The position numbers and the translations under genes are program-made. Positions 14,579-22,698 of a stretch of 22,734 nucleotides of DNA are shown here, one piece after another (within the stretch, counting starts at the first letter, position 1; each line of letters opens with the position of its first letter). The notes under the pieces were generated by a model. It saw only the letters and a list, made by a program, of their open reading frames with translations. It ran no database searches and was not told where the DNA came from. Source of the DNA: CAZZNQ01 sp964655775 (lineage in GTDB: Bacteria > Planctomycetota > Brocadiia > SM23-32); assembly GCA_964655775.1 (NCBI GenBank), contig CAZZNQ010000064.1, forward strand, positions 1 to 22,734, read 5' to 3'.

Positions 14579-15918
14579 CGGCCCTTCCTCCCGCTCTTGC
14601 GCGCTCTGACGATCAGCTTCAGGGGCACCGAGTGAAAGGGCAGCTCCTGGCGCAACTGGTTCGCGATGTAGCGCAGGTAGGAGTCCGTCATGAGGCCGGA
14701 GTAGTTGACGAACAGCACGATGGTCGGCGGCTTGACGGCCACCTGTGTAGCGTAGTGGATCTTGCAGAAGCGGCTGCGCGTCGAGGGCGGGGGATTGCGC
14801 ACGGCCGCTTCGCGCACGATGTCCCAGATTTCTTTCGGCCGCGCGCGGTAGAGGGACTGTTCATAGAGCACCTGGGCCGTCTCGATCAGGCCGTACACGT
14901 TATCGCCCGTCAGGCCGCTGACACAGACGATGGGTGCGTATGGAACGCCCGGGAGCGCGTAGTCCAGGTATTCCCGGAACCGCTCGCAGGTGACCTCCGG
15001 TGGGGCGAGGTCGAACTTGTTGACGGCCAGAACGCAGGGCTTGTAGTTGCTGGTGATCTGGTCGGCAAGCTGCTTGTCCAGCCGGCCGATCTCGCTGGGC
15101 GCGTCCAGCACGTGCACGACGACGTCGGCGCGCTCGATGGAGTTCTCCGCTCGGACCGTGCTGTAGAAGTCGATGCTGTCCTTGACCTGCTTGCGGCGCC
15201 GCAGGCCGGCGGTGTCGATGGCGATGAAGTCCAGATCGTCCATCCGAAAGCGGACGTCCACGGCGTCGCGCGTGGTGCCGGGAATCTCGCTGACCAGCAC
15301 GCGCGGCTCCTGGGCCAGGTGGTTGACCAACGTGCTCTTGCCCACGTTGCGCCGCCCGACGAAGGCGATCTTCATCGGCCCTTGCGGCGTGCTCGGCTCC
15401 CCCGAACCAACGGCCGCATCCTCCGGCAGGCCCCGGGCCACTTCCTCGAGAATATCATCGATGCCGCGTCTGTGCGTGGCAGATGCGGAGATGACGCGCT
15501 CGAAGCCCAGTTCGTAGAAGTCGGCGGAGGCCATGGTGTCGCGCGGATTGTCGCACTTGTTTGCCACCAGGATCACGTCCTTCTCCGCGCGGCGCAGCTC
15601 GTCGGCGATGGTCCGGTCCATCGGCTGGCGGCCCGCACGCGCGTCCACGACGAACAGCACCAGGTCCGCCTGCATGATGGCGAACCGTATCTGGTTCTCG
15701 ATGTCGTCGGCCAGTTCCTCGGAATCCTGCAGGCCCATGCCGCCCGTGTCCCAGAGCTCGAACACCGTCCCGTTGCTCTCGACCATGCGGCTGATGCGGT
15801 CGCGGGTGACGCCGGCGGTCGGCTCGACGATGGCCACACGGCTACCGCAGAGGGCGTTGAACAGCGAGGACTTGCCCACGTTCGGGCGTCCACAGATGAC
15901 TACAGAAGGTATGTCCAT
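14575..15918 (-). CDS. der: Ribosome-assembly GTPase Der (EngA)
   Basis: A tandem two-GTPase protein needed for maturation of the 50S subunit, 447 aa. GTPase 1: G1 GRPNVGKSS (10-18), G2 threonine in TAGVTRDR, G3 DTGG, G4 NKCD. GTPase 2 (from about 185): G1 GRRNVGKST, G2 in PGTTRDAV, G3 DTAG, G4 NKFD. The C-terminal KH-like domain ends with LPFHSVPLKLIVRARKS. The second P-loop has Arg where Pro is usual (GRPNVGKS), probably harmless. The linker between the G domains is short. No strong ribosome site precedes the ATG at 15918. An extended -10 promoter lies about 65 nt upstream. It is the first gene of a der-uvrA pair. Confidence 0.97.
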   Translation of the reverse strand: MDIPSVVICGRPNVGKSSLFNALCGSRVAIVEPTAGVTRDRISRMVESNGTVFELWDTGGMGLQDSEELADDIENQIRFAIMQADLVLFVVDARAGRQPMDRTIADELRRAEKDVILVANKCDNPRDTMASADFYELGFERVISASATHRRGIDDILEEVARGLPEDAAVGSGEPSTPQGPMKIAFVGRRNVGKSTLVNHLAQEPRVLVSEIPGTTRDAVDVRFRMDDLDFIAIDTAGLRRRKQVKDSIDFYSTVRAENSIERADVVVHVLDAPSEIGRLDKQLADQITSNYKPCVLAVNKFDLAPPEVTCERFREYLDYALPGVPYAPIVCVSGLTGDNVYGLIETAQVLYEQSLYRARPKEIWDIVREAAVRNPPPSTRSRFCKIHYATQVAVKPPTIVLFVNYSGLMTDSYLRYIANQLRQELPFHSVPLKLIVRARKSGRKGR

Positions 15919-15983
15919 GGCGCGTGAGGTTCTGAAGAGCAGAGGGTCGGAACAGCGGGCGCGGACCGGTCGCCCGTAACCAC

Positions 15984-15992
15984 ATTATAGCA
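15984..15992 (-). promoter_or_regulatory. Extended -10 promoter of der-uvrA
   Basis: On the minus strand TGCTATAAT is a perfect extended -10 (TATAAT at 15984-15989). The region 16-18 bp upstream has no good -35, as is usual for extended -10 promoters. The start site would be near 15977, giving a leader of about 59 nt. Confidence 0.65.
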
Positions 15993-16009
15993 TGGGATTC
16001 GGCCGTCGG

Positions 16010-17110
16010 CTATCGCAGCGGCGGGCTGGAGGCCGACGGCGGAAGGGGGCAGTGAAGCGCGGTCTCGAACATCGCCAGCACGTTCTCGGGTGGCGTGCCG
16101 GCCTGTATCGCGTGCGACGGCCCCAGTATGTATCCCCCGCGCCGGGCCAGAGTACGGATGCGGTCCCTTACCTCGCTCCTCACGTCGTCGGTGGTGCCGA
16201 AAGGCAGCGTGGATTGCACGCTGACGCCGCCCTGGAATGACAACCGATCGCCGTAGAGAGACTTCAACGCCACGGGGTCCATGCCCTTTGCATCGAACTG
16301 CAGCGCCTGCAGGATGTCGATTCCCATCTCGATCAGTCCCGGCACCGCCTCCATCACCGCGCCGTCGGTGTGGTAGATCACGCGAGCACCGTGCTCGTGG
16401 ATGGTTCGGTTCAGACGCTCGTGGCAGGGCTTGAGGAAGCGTCGCCAGATGTCCAGCGAGAAGAGCAGCCCCTCCTGCCCCCCGATGTCGTCCGCGGTGA
16501 ATACCAGATCGATTTGTCCGTTCGCCGCAGCCAGCACGCGCGAGAAGTGCTCCACGTAGAAGTCGGTTACGCGCTTCAGGATCGCGTGCGCCAGTTCCGG
16601 GCTCAGCAGGAAGTCCTCCATGAACTGCTGGAACCCGCGCATGTACCAGGACGTTTCGAAGATGTTGCCGTTCATGACCATCAGGCAGTATTCGCCTTCG
16701 CTCTGGACGCCGCGGACCACCTGCGGGAGTGCGCCATAGTCGTACCAGGCAAGCTCGGGCCAGCGATGGGAGTCGAGGTCGGCAACGTCCGCGGCCTCGG
16801 CCAGCGGGTAATGGTCGATCTCCATGTAGTGGCCCGGCCCGTAGCTGACGGGCTTGCGGACCACGCCCCATACGTCGGCGTTGGGAGGGAGCGGCGGGCC
16901 CACATAGGGCACCCCGACCGAACCGATATCGAGGATGCCGTTCAGATACTGCTGCAGAGTGATCCCCCGCGTGCTCCGCAGCAAGGCGTCCACGCCCTCG
17001 CGCGCGGGGGAGTTGATGCCCGAGCAGACCATGGCGATGGGCACGCGGTCGGTCTCCTGGTGTTGCAGCGCCAGGAGCACTCTCTCGCGGTGTGAAAGTT
17101 CGTTCGCCAT
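16010..17110 (-). CDS. Uroporphyrinogen decarboxylase-like protein (URO-D superfamily)
   Basis: This 366-residue TIM-barrel protein begins LSHRERVLLALQHQETDRVP, the typical opening of URO-D-like and methyltransferase-like members. Later come LVFTADDIGGQEGLLFSLDI, LKPCHERLNRTIHEHG, VIYHTDGAVMEAVPGLIEMG and YILGPSHAIQAGTPPENVLA. It is not a heme-pathway HemE: the HemE N-terminal substrate loop is not seen and there are no other heme genes. The HxC zinc motif of MtaA-type methyltransferases is HTD here, so cobamide methyl transfer is also unproven. Related proteins are numerous in Planctomycetota and Lentisphaerota, often near sugar-degradation genes. The ATG at 17110 has only a weak ribosome site. 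It is divergent from the SGNH hydrolase, and the two share a promoter region containing a perfect inverted repeat. Confidence 0.88.
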   Translation of the reverse strand: MANELSHRERVLLALQHQETDRVPIAMVCSGINSPAREGVDALLRSTRGITLQQYLNGILDIGSVGVPYVGPPLPPNADVWGVVRKPVSYGPGHYMEIDHYPLAEAADVADLDSHRWPELAWYDYGALPQVVRGVQSEGEYCLMVMNGNIFETSWYMRGFQQFMEDFLLSPELAHAILKRVTDFYVEHFSRVLAAANGQIDLVFTADDIGGQEGLLFSLDIWRRFLKPCHERLNRTIHEHGARVIYHTDGAVMEAVPGLIEMGIDILQALQFDAKGMDPVALKSLYGDRLSFQGGVSVQSTLPFGTTDDVRSEVRDRIRTLARRGGYILGPSHAIQAGTPPENVLAMFETALHCPLPPSASSPPLR

Positions 17111-17174
17111 GTCGAAGGTGCCCGTCCAGCTTCTGGACTCGTGCAGAGGATGGCCGCCCGGCCGAACTGCGCCG

Positions 17175-17204
17175 AATCTATGCGAAGGGCCTCCAGCATG
17201 TCAA
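17175..17204 (-). promoter_or_regulatory. Sigma-70-type promoter of the UroD-like gene
   Basis: On the minus strand a perfect TTGACA (17199-17204) and TAGATT (17175-17180) are 18 bp apart. The start site would be near 17168, about 58 nt before the ATG. One arm of the inverted repeat at 17180-17234 lies between the two boxes. Confidence 0.55.
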
Positions 17205-17234
17205 GACACCCGCGGTCGCGGCGGCCCTTCGCAT
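17180..17234. repeat. Perfect 12-bp inverted repeat around a promoter -35 (possible operator)
   Basis: ATGCGAAGGGCC (17180-17191) and GGCCCTTCGCAT (17223-17234) are exact reverse complements with 31 bp between them. The left arm fills the spacer of the UroD-like promoter and the repeat encloses its -35 box. No T-run follows either arm, and it lies between divergent gene starts, so an operator or leader structure is likelier than a terminator. Confidence 0.55.
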
Positions 17235-17317
17235 CGCGGGGACAGTTGCGGTAATCTGTCCGTGCAGGAAACCTCGGGCCGCGCGAGACGGCCCAACGCC
17301 AGCAGGAGGACCACTCG

Positions 17318-18688
17318 ATGATCAAGCCCGTCGCTCTGATTCTGGCCGTCGCCGCGTTTGCCGGCACGCTGCAGGCCGCCCCCCGGGGCTCCGTCCGCGC
17401 GACCGATCCGCCGTCCCTGGCCGTCAGCGTGGTCGCGTCGCAGGCCGACCGTGTCCAGCCGACACAGCTCGCCGTCGACCCGCCCGAGATCGTCGATCGC
17501 ACCCTCGAAGCGCCCGTGCCCGGCAACCATGCCACGTGGTGGGAGCCCTGGCAGCCCTGGCCCAAGCAGGGAAAGCCCCTTTCGCTCTCGCCGCGGCACG
17601 ACATGGACGGCACGCTGATGCTCGGCGCCCTCTACCGCCAGATCGATCCCGAGAGCATCGTCGTCACCAGCGCGGACGGCTCGCGGACGTTCGAACGCGG
17701 CACCGACTACGTCGTCAACGCCGATTATGGCCAGATCGGCAATCTGGACGGCCGCCTGGGCACCCCCGGTGAGGGCAACCTGCGCGTCGCGTTCACCATC
17801 GCCCTCCAGCGCATCGACCTGGTGCAGGTCGGCCCCGACGGACGCGCCTCCCTCAAACGCGGCGAGAGCCGCTACGTCTGCCCGGCCATCCCGTCCGCCG
17901 ACGCCGGTTGCCGCCCCCTGGCCGGCATATACGTCGCCCCGTGGAAGCGCAACGGCGCACACGTGGTGGCGCCCGAGGACGTCTATCCCATCGACCCCGC
18001 GCCCCCGGTGCAGCCCGTCAACCCCGACGCCGTCGCCGACTCCCTCGCCGCGCTCCGCAGCGGCGGCACGCTGAAGGTCGCCTTCATAGGCGACAGCATC
18101 ACCCTCGGCGCCGAGGCGGGCAACTGGTGGGACGCCCTGTGGACCGACCGCAACCTCGCCTACCCGAGCCGCCTCGTCGTGGCGCTCCGGCAACGCTTCC
18201 CCCGCGCCACAGTCGAGCCGATCGCCGCCTTCGCCGGCGGCACGCAGACCAAGTTCGGCGTCGAGAAGATGGAGGAGGTCGTCGTTCCCGCCGATGCCGA
18301 CCTAGTAGTTATCGCCTTCGGCGCGAACGACGTCTCCGGATCGGTCGGGCGCGGACCCAGCACGCCGCCGGAGCAGTTCAGGGAGAACATCCTGGCGATG
18401 GTGCGCCGTGCCAAGCAGGAGGGCATGGAGGTCGTTCTCGTCGTGCCGATGCAGCTCAACCCCATGCACCCCAACGGCGCCGCCGCCCGCCAGCCCGAAT
18501 ACCGCCGCATCCTGCTCGACGTCGCCGAAAGCGAGGGCGTCGGCTGCGCGGACGTCTACACCGCGTGGCTGAACCAGGCCACCCGCGGCGTCCCGCCGTG
18601 GAGCCAGCTCCACAACTGGCTGAATCATCCCGGCAAGGCGGGCCACAAGCTCTACGCGGACGTCCTGCTGCGGTTCTTCCCGGAATGA
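17318..18688 (+). CDS. Secreted SGNH/GDSL-type hydrolase
   Basis: A 456-residue protein with a signal peptide (MIKPVALILAVAAFAGTLQA, cleavage after residue 20), so it is exported. Residues about 60-225 are a separate domain of unknown type containing GTLMLGALYRQIDPESI. The SGNH domain follows: block I FIGDSITLG with nucleophile S260, block III FGANDV with N337, and block V LNHPGKAGH with the likely catalytic H437. The aspartate normally three residues before that histidine (DxxH) is W434, so the enzyme may use a dyad or another acid. Such enzymes deacylate sugars or lipids; the substrate here is not shown. AGGAGGA lies 8 nt before the ATG. Its codons end strongly in C. It is followed 81 bp later by the amidohydrolase on the same strand. 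Confidence 0.87.
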   Translation: MIKPVALILAVAAFAGTLQAAPRGSVRATDPPSLAVSVVASQADRVQPTQLAVDPPEIVDRTLEAPVPGNHATWWEPWQPWPKQGKPLSLSPRHDMDGTLMLGALYRQIDPESIVVTSADGSRTFERGTDYVVNADYGQIGNLDGRLGTPGEGNLRVAFTIALQRIDLVQVGPDGRASLKRGESRYVCPAIPSADAGCRPLAGIYVAPWKRNGAHVVAPEDVYPIDPAPPVQPVNPDAVADSLAALRSGGTLKVAFIGDSITLGAEAGNWWDALWTDRNLAYPSRLVVALRQRFPRATVEPIAAFAGGTQTKFGVEKMEEVVVPADADLVVIAFGANDVSGSVGRGPSTPPEQFRENILAMVRRAKQEGMEVVLVVPMQLNPMHPNGAAARQPEYRRILLDVAESEGVGCADVYTAWLNQATRGVPPWSQLHNWLNHPGKAGHKLYADVLLRFFPE

Positions 18689-18697
18689 ACCGCGCGC

Positions 18698-18726
18698 TTG
18701 AGCGCCCCGCGCCGCGGGCGTAGAAT
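18698..18726 (+). promoter_or_regulatory. Candidate promoter of the amidohydrolase gene
   Basis: TTGAGC (18698-18703) and TAGAAT (18721-18726) are 17 bp apart. The very GC-rich spacer also contains CCCGC and GCGGG arms. The start site would be about 37 nt before the ATG at 18770. Confidence 0.45.
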
Positions 18727-18769
18727 GCCCGGCAGCAACCCGCGCGTTTCCCTTTCCCCGGAGGACGCT

Positions 18770-19585
18770 ATGACAGATCGACGCATCATCGACGCCCATC
18801 ACCACCTCGGCTCCGACGACGACTACGCCGACCGCCTCGCCGAGGTCTGCGACGGCCTCAACATCGTTAAGGTCTGCCTCGTCTGCGTCAACATACCCGG
18901 CCGGCAGATCGGCTCCAACGACGGCACCAAAGCCGCCTTCGAGAAATACCCCGACCTCTACGTCGGCTTCGGCGGCGTCAACATGTGGGAAGGCGAGTTC
19001 GCCGACCAGGTCCGCGCCCTGCACGACGACGGCTTCACCGGCCTGAAGCTCATCGTCCCCCCGAAGACCTACCACGATCCCGACTTCTATCCCATCTACG
19101 AGACCGCCCAGGAACTCGGCATGCCGTGCCTGTTCCACCTGGGCATCGTCTCGCGGCGGGCCGTCAGCGGCGTGCGGGTCGACAACAACCTGATGCGGCC
19201 CATCTACCTGGACACCATCGCGCGCGAGTTCCCGGACCTGACCATCATCGGCGCGCACCTGGGCAACCCGTGGTATGAGGAGGCCACCATGTCGTGCCGC
19301 TGGAACCCGAACCTCTACTTCGACCTCAGCGGCTCGACGCTCAAGAAGAAGACGCCCGAGTTCCTGGGCCAGCTACTGTGGTGGACGCCCACCACACACT
19401 ACGGCGACGCGGAGGGGCGGTTCGCGTGGGAGAAGATCGTCTTCGGCAGCGACGTCGGGCCGGGCTACGTCAAGGACGTGCTCAACGACTACGAGGTCAC
19501 CATGCAGGCGCTGAACCTGTCGCCGGAGCTCCGCCGCGCCGTCCTCTACGGCACCATGGCAAGCATCCTCGGCCTGGAGGACTGA
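18770..19585 (+). CDS. Amidohydrolase-family TIM-barrel protein (amidohydrolase 2)
   Basis: A 271-residue protein of the PF04909 type. Metal ligands of the family are visible: H10 and H12 in IIDAHHHLG, H in PCLFHLGIVS, H in TIIGAHLGNPWYEEA and the catalytic Asp in IVFGSDVGPG. Members hydrolyse or decarboxylate small carboxylic substrates; which one is not shown. GGAGGA lies 5 nt before the ATG at 18770, and the protein there begins directly with the first barrel strand, so longer upstream starts are unlikely. No signal peptide. It may be co-transcribed with the SGNH hydrolase or use its own promoter in the 81-bp gap. It ends 14 bp before the convergent membrane-protein gene. Confidence 0.88.
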   Translation: MTDRRIIDAHHHLGSDDDYADRLAEVCDGLNIVKVCLVCVNIPGRQIGSNDGTKAAFEKYPDLYVGFGGVNMWEGEFADQVRALHDDGFTGLKLIVPPKTYHDPDFYPIYETAQELGMPCLFHLGIVSRRAVSGVRVDNNLMRPIYLDTIAREFPDLTIIGAHLGNPWYEEATMSCRWNPNLYFDLSGSTLKKKTPEFLGQLLWWTPTTHYGDAEGRFAWEKIVFGSDVGPGYVKDVLNDYEVTMQALNLSPELRRAVLYGTMASILGLED

Positions 19586-19599
19586 ACGGCCGGCCGCGG

Positions 19600-20112
19600 T
19601 CAGGTGTCAGGTGACCCGGCGCCGGCGCCCTCGCGGCGCGGGGTGCCGTCTCGCCGGATCAACGGTCCCACGAGCAGGTAACCAATCAGGCCGCTGAGGG
19701 CCAGCCAGGTGCCCAAGAGGCCGTAGCCGAACCACGCGTAACCCGCGTCCCGTCGCCCCCATCGCAGCATTCTCTGCCAGCCGGTATTGGGGAAGTTCAC
19801 GCCCTCGAAGAACTCCGGCGCCACCTCGTAGAACTCCGGCATCGCGTCCGGGGCATAGAGGTAGAGTCGTCTGGTCGCCAGGACATGGACATACGGAAAG
19901 AAGACGGCGTGGCCGATCTCGCCGACGTACCGGTTCGTGCTGAAGAAGACATATCTGTCGATGCCACCCGGGGGTTCGCTGAAGAAGTAGTCCGGGTGGA
20001 AGAACCGAACGCAGAGCAGGAACAAGCAAAGGTGCGAGGTCACTGCCCAGGCTATGACGACCGCCCACATCCAGGGCCTGCCCGTCCGGTGTCCTGATCG
20101 GCGTGTTTCCAT
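19600..20112 (-). CDS. Small membrane protein of unknown function, two predicted helices
   Basis: I do not recognise this 170-residue protein. A hydrophobic segment near the N-terminus (WMWAVVIAWAVTSHLCLFLL, about 16-35) is followed by about 95 residues rich in aromatic residues (HPDYFFSEPPGGIDRYVFFS, then NRYVGEIGHAVFFPYVHVLA) and by a second helix near the C-terminus (LLGTWLALSGLIGYLLVGPL). The middle part probably lies outside the membrane. The ATG at 20112 has GGGAG upstream and follows the HEAT gene stop by 13 bp, so the two are in one operon. In-frame starts further upstream (to 20271) would run deep into the HEAT gene and give a tail of unlikely composition. Confidence 0.7.
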   Translation of the reverse strand: METRRSGHRTGRPWMWAVVIAWAVTSHLCLFLLCVRFFHPDYFFSEPPGGIDRYVFFSTNRYVGEIGHAVFFPYVHVLATRRLYLYAPDAMPEFYEVAPEFFEGVNFPNTGWQRMLRWGRRDAGYAWFGYGLLGTWLALSGLIGYLLVGPLIRRDGTPRREGAGAGSPDT

Positions 20113-20125
20113 TGCCCGCTCCCGA

Positions 20126-22111
20126 TCAATCGCCGTCGTCTCCATCGCCGGCACCGGTCTCCATTCGGCGGAGCGCCTCGGCTGCCGCGCGCCGCACGCA
20201 CCAGTCTTCGCTGTTGAGAGCTTCTTTGAGAGCCGGGGTTGCTTCGCGTGCGGCCGGGCCGATGTCACCAAGTGCCTTCGCCGCGGCCTCCTGCTCTGCC
20301 CACAGGGACGGGCGTTCTTCCCAACGGATGTCCCCCGGCGACTCCAGCATTCGCATGAGGGCAGGGACGGCCTCTCGTGCGGCGGGGCCGATGGCTCCCA
20401 GCGCGCGGGTAACGTCTTTGTGCTGGGCCGACATGTGTCTGCGCTCTAAAGGCCCGTCAGCGTCTTTTGACTCGAGGGTTCGCATGAGGGCAGGCACCGC
20501 GTTAGCCGCTTCCGGCCCCATGTCGACCATACTCTCAATCGCGCAACGCCACGCTTCGTAGTCCGTGGTTTCGAGGGCTTCGGCAAAAATGGGAACTGCG
20601 TGTTGGGTATCCCGTTCGATCTCCCAGAGTGCCCTGGCTGTCTGGCAGCGAACGCGGACCTCCGGATCCGCAAGGGCGGCCTCGAGAGCAGGAACCGCCT
20701 CCTTGGCCGCCGGGCCTATCGATCCCAGAGTACGCGCGGCCGACACGCGCAGCTCTAAATACGGACCTGCCAGCCAGTCCACCAAGGCTGGCACAGCCCA
20801 TTTCGGGGAGGGCTCCAGTGTAGTCAGACGGTACTCAAGGTCTGGCGGGAATGTCGGGCCCCAGAATGCTCCGGGGAGCCTCCCGCTTGAGTCCCTGAGT
20901 TCCTGGGGTTCGGCCATCGCCTCCAAAGCGCCGACGAGGATGTCCCTTGCCTCTGCATTGCTCGGCTCGATTTCCACGATGGCAAAGGCAGCATCCAGGA
21001 GAAAAGGGTAGTCCCGGTTCTTCAGCAACCCCGTGAGAACCTGTAAGGCCTCCGTTGCTGCAGGTCCAAGCAAACCGAGGGACTTGATGGCGGCCCTCTG
21101 CAGATCCTCATCTGGGTCCTTCACGGCTTCGGCCAGGGCCTCCACAGTCTCGGGCTTGACAGGCTTGATCCGGCCAAGGGCGTAAGCAGCAAAGCTGCGG
21201 TCGAACCTCACGAAGTCCTCCTGTTCACGGCTGCCCTCGTCCTGCAGCTTCTCGATCAGGAGTGGTATTGCCTCCGGCACGTTGCCACCCATGCTGCCAA
21301 GGATGTGGGCGGCGACTCCGGCCAGCCACACGTGGCCGGACCTCATCACGTCCACAAGTGCGGGTATAGCCGCCCTTGTCTCGGGGCCGGAGTACTGGAG
21401 AGCACACAGCGCGGAGTAGGAGACTTGGTACTCGGTGCTCCGGACGTTCTCGATCAAGGCGGGGACCGCTGCACAGGCGTCCGCGCCGGCGTACGCCAGC
21501 GCATAGGCCGCGTTGATGCGTACATCGTCGTAGGGGTCGCGAAGGGCCTCGGTGAGGCGCGGCACGACGATGGCCGGATCGGGCTGCAGCTCCCCCAGAG
21601 CGTAGGCGGCGCAGGCACGAACGTCACCGTCGTCATCGTCCATCAGTCCCAGCAGGTCGGGTGCGGCGGCACGGGCTGCCCGCCCCATATAGCCCAGCGT
21701 CGTCGCGGCACTCGCCCGGATGAGGCGACGGTCTGAGCGAAGCGCGTCGACGAGCGCGGGAAACGCCGGATGGCCTATGTGCCGAAGGGCATATCGGGCG
21801 GATTCCTCAATCCCCAGGTTCATTCGGGAAGGTCCCGGATAGCCCACGTCCATTGCCTCGATCAGGGCGGGAATCACCTCCGGCGTCGCCGGGCCGATCG
21901 TCCCGAGCGCGTCCGCGGCCCTCCAACGCGCGGAGCCGACGTCACTTCCCCGGTGGTCGCGTTCCCTTTGGGACGCGACGGCCTTCCTCAGATCGGTAAT
22001 GCAGCTTCGCACTGTGTCTAGCGCGCCGGGGGCGACCTTGCGTATGGAGCGCTGGGCTTCCCTCCGGGGCCACGGTTTGGGCTCGTCCGTCAGCCTCAAC
22101 AGGGCAGCCAC
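20126..22111 (-). CDS. HEAT-repeat protein, main part (continues an upstream frame after a frameshift)
   Basis: 661 residues made almost entirely of PBS-lyase-like HEAT repeats; I count about 16, each built like ALGxIGPAAxEAVPALxxxL. Clear examples are ALGTIGPATPEVIPALIEAM, TLGSIGPAAKEAVPALEAAL and ALGAIGPAAREAVPALMRML. A more divergent stretch around residues 340-420 (with SSGRLPGAFWGPTF) separates two blocks. Such arrays are protein-binding scaffolds; no catalytic domain is visible. The only start in this frame is a GTG at 22111 with no proper ribosome site, and it falls inside a HEAT repeat that begins in the other frame, so I read this as the body of the gene starting at 22410. Codon use is less GC-extreme than in its neighbours. 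The small membrane protein follows after 13 bp. Confidence 0.8.
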   Translation of the reverse strand: MAALLRLTDEPKPWPRREAQRSIRKVAPGALDTVRSCITDLRKAVASQRERDHRGSDVGSARWRAADALGTIGPATPEVIPALIEAMDVGYPGPSRMNLGIEESARYALRHIGHPAFPALVDALRSDRRLIRASAATTLGYMGRAARAAAPDLLGLMDDDDGDVRACAAYALGELQPDPAIVVPRLTEALRDPYDDVRINAAYALAYAGADACAAVPALIENVRSTEYQVSYSALCALQYSGPETRAAIPALVDVMRSGHVWLAGVAAHILGSMGGNVPEAIPLLIEKLQDEGSREQEDFVRFDRSFAAYALGRIKPVKPETVEALAEAVKDPDEDLQRAAIKSLGLLGPAATEALQVLTGLLKNRDYPFLLDAAFAIVEIEPSNAEARDILVGALEAMAEPQELRDSSGRLPGAFWGPTFPPDLEYRLTTLEPSPKWAVPALVDWLAGPYLELRVSAARTLGSIGPAAKEAVPALEAALADPEVRVRCQTARALWEIERDTQHAVPIFAEALETTDYEAWRCAIESMVDMGPEAANAVPALMRTLESKDADGPLERRHMSAQHKDVTRALGAIGPAAREAVPALMRMLESPGDIRWEERPSLWAEQEAAAKALGDIGPAAREATPALKEALNSEDWCVRRAAAEALRRMETGAGDGDDGD

Positions 22112-22410
22112 GGATCCCCCGCCGCCGGGCCGATGCGTCCCAGGGCATGCGCCGCCGCGCCCCGCACCGACCAGTCGCCGTCTCCCAGCCCCTCGACCAG
22201 GGGCTGCACAGCCGCTTCACCGAGAGCGACGACCGGCTCGACCAGCTCCGGTCGGATGTCGTCCTCGCCGGCCCATTGCTCCTGACGGGCCGTCGTCAGA
22301 AGTGCCGCCACGACCTCGGCTGCGGCGTCCTCTTCGCTAGTCGCAAGCACGAGTCCAGGCGCCAGGATGCTGAGCACGATCACCCCGAACAACGCGCGTC
22401 CGCTTCCCAT
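22096..22410 (-). CDS. N-terminal part of the HEAT-repeat protein, with signal peptide, before the frameshift
   Basis: The 104-codon frame starts at the ATG at 22410, which has GGGAGGGAG upstream and a good promoter. It begins with a signal peptide (about residues 1-22, hydrophobic core FGVIVLSILAPGLVLA) followed by TSEED. A first HEAT-like repeat follows, with VALGEAAVQPLVEGLGDGDW and then GAAAHALGRIGPAAG, after which the frame stops at 22096. Reading one extra G in the GGGGG run would join RIGPAAG to GSVAALLRLTDEPKPW of the next frame and complete a normal HEAT repeat. The intact protein would have about 760 residues and be exported. A stand-alone 104-aa protein is the alternative, less likely. 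Confidence 0.65.
   Translation of the reverse strand: MGSGRALFGVIVLSILAPGLVLATSEEDAAAEVVAALLTTARQEQWAGEDDIRPELVEPVVALGEAAVQPLVEGLGDGDWSVRGAAAHALGRIGPAAGDPWLPC
22112..22120 (-). other. Frameshift site in a G5 run
   Basis: On the minus strand the sequence is GGCGGGGGATCC. A single missing G (or a -1 slip) here separates the two frames of the HEAT gene. HEAT consensus continues across the junction when one base is added. Confidence 0.6.
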
Positions 22411-22465
22411 CGGTCTCTCCCTCCCATGTCCGTCCATGACCGGCTTGTGGTCCGGCGCTGTCTTC

Positions 22466-22493
22466 ATTATGCACCCCGGTTGTCTGGTGTCAA
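22466..22493 (-). promoter_or_regulatory. Sigma-70-type promoter of the HEAT-repeat gene
   Basis: On the minus strand a perfect TTGACA (22488-22493) and CATAAT (22466-22471) are 16 bp apart. The start site would be near 22459, about 50 nt before the ATG at 22410. This supports that ATG as the true start of the frameshifted gene. Confidence 0.65.
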
Positions 22494-22698
22494 GACGGAG
22501 CTCCAGATGGTTTGTGCACTCTTCACGTCCTGTGGCGAGTTGCCGGTGGGGCCCCCGCGTGGGCGGGGCTTGGGAGTAGTCCCGAACTGCCGGGCCTACT
22601 CCACGGTCGCGAGCGCAAGAACCTGAGCGCCCACGGGGACCCATGGGGGGACATGAGGGTCCATAGCAGACACACGTTCCGGAAAGACGCTTACAATG

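Noticed and set aside
14632..15927. 431-codon plus-strand frame opposite der
   Set aside because: Antisense shadow of der; no family likeness.
17318..19585. Recent horizontal transfer of the SGNH-amidohydrolase pair, suggested by C-ending codons
   Set aside because: The bias is visible by eye but not measured. The amidohydrolase uses a mix of CTC and CTG, and there is no flanking mobile element, tRNA or direct repeat.
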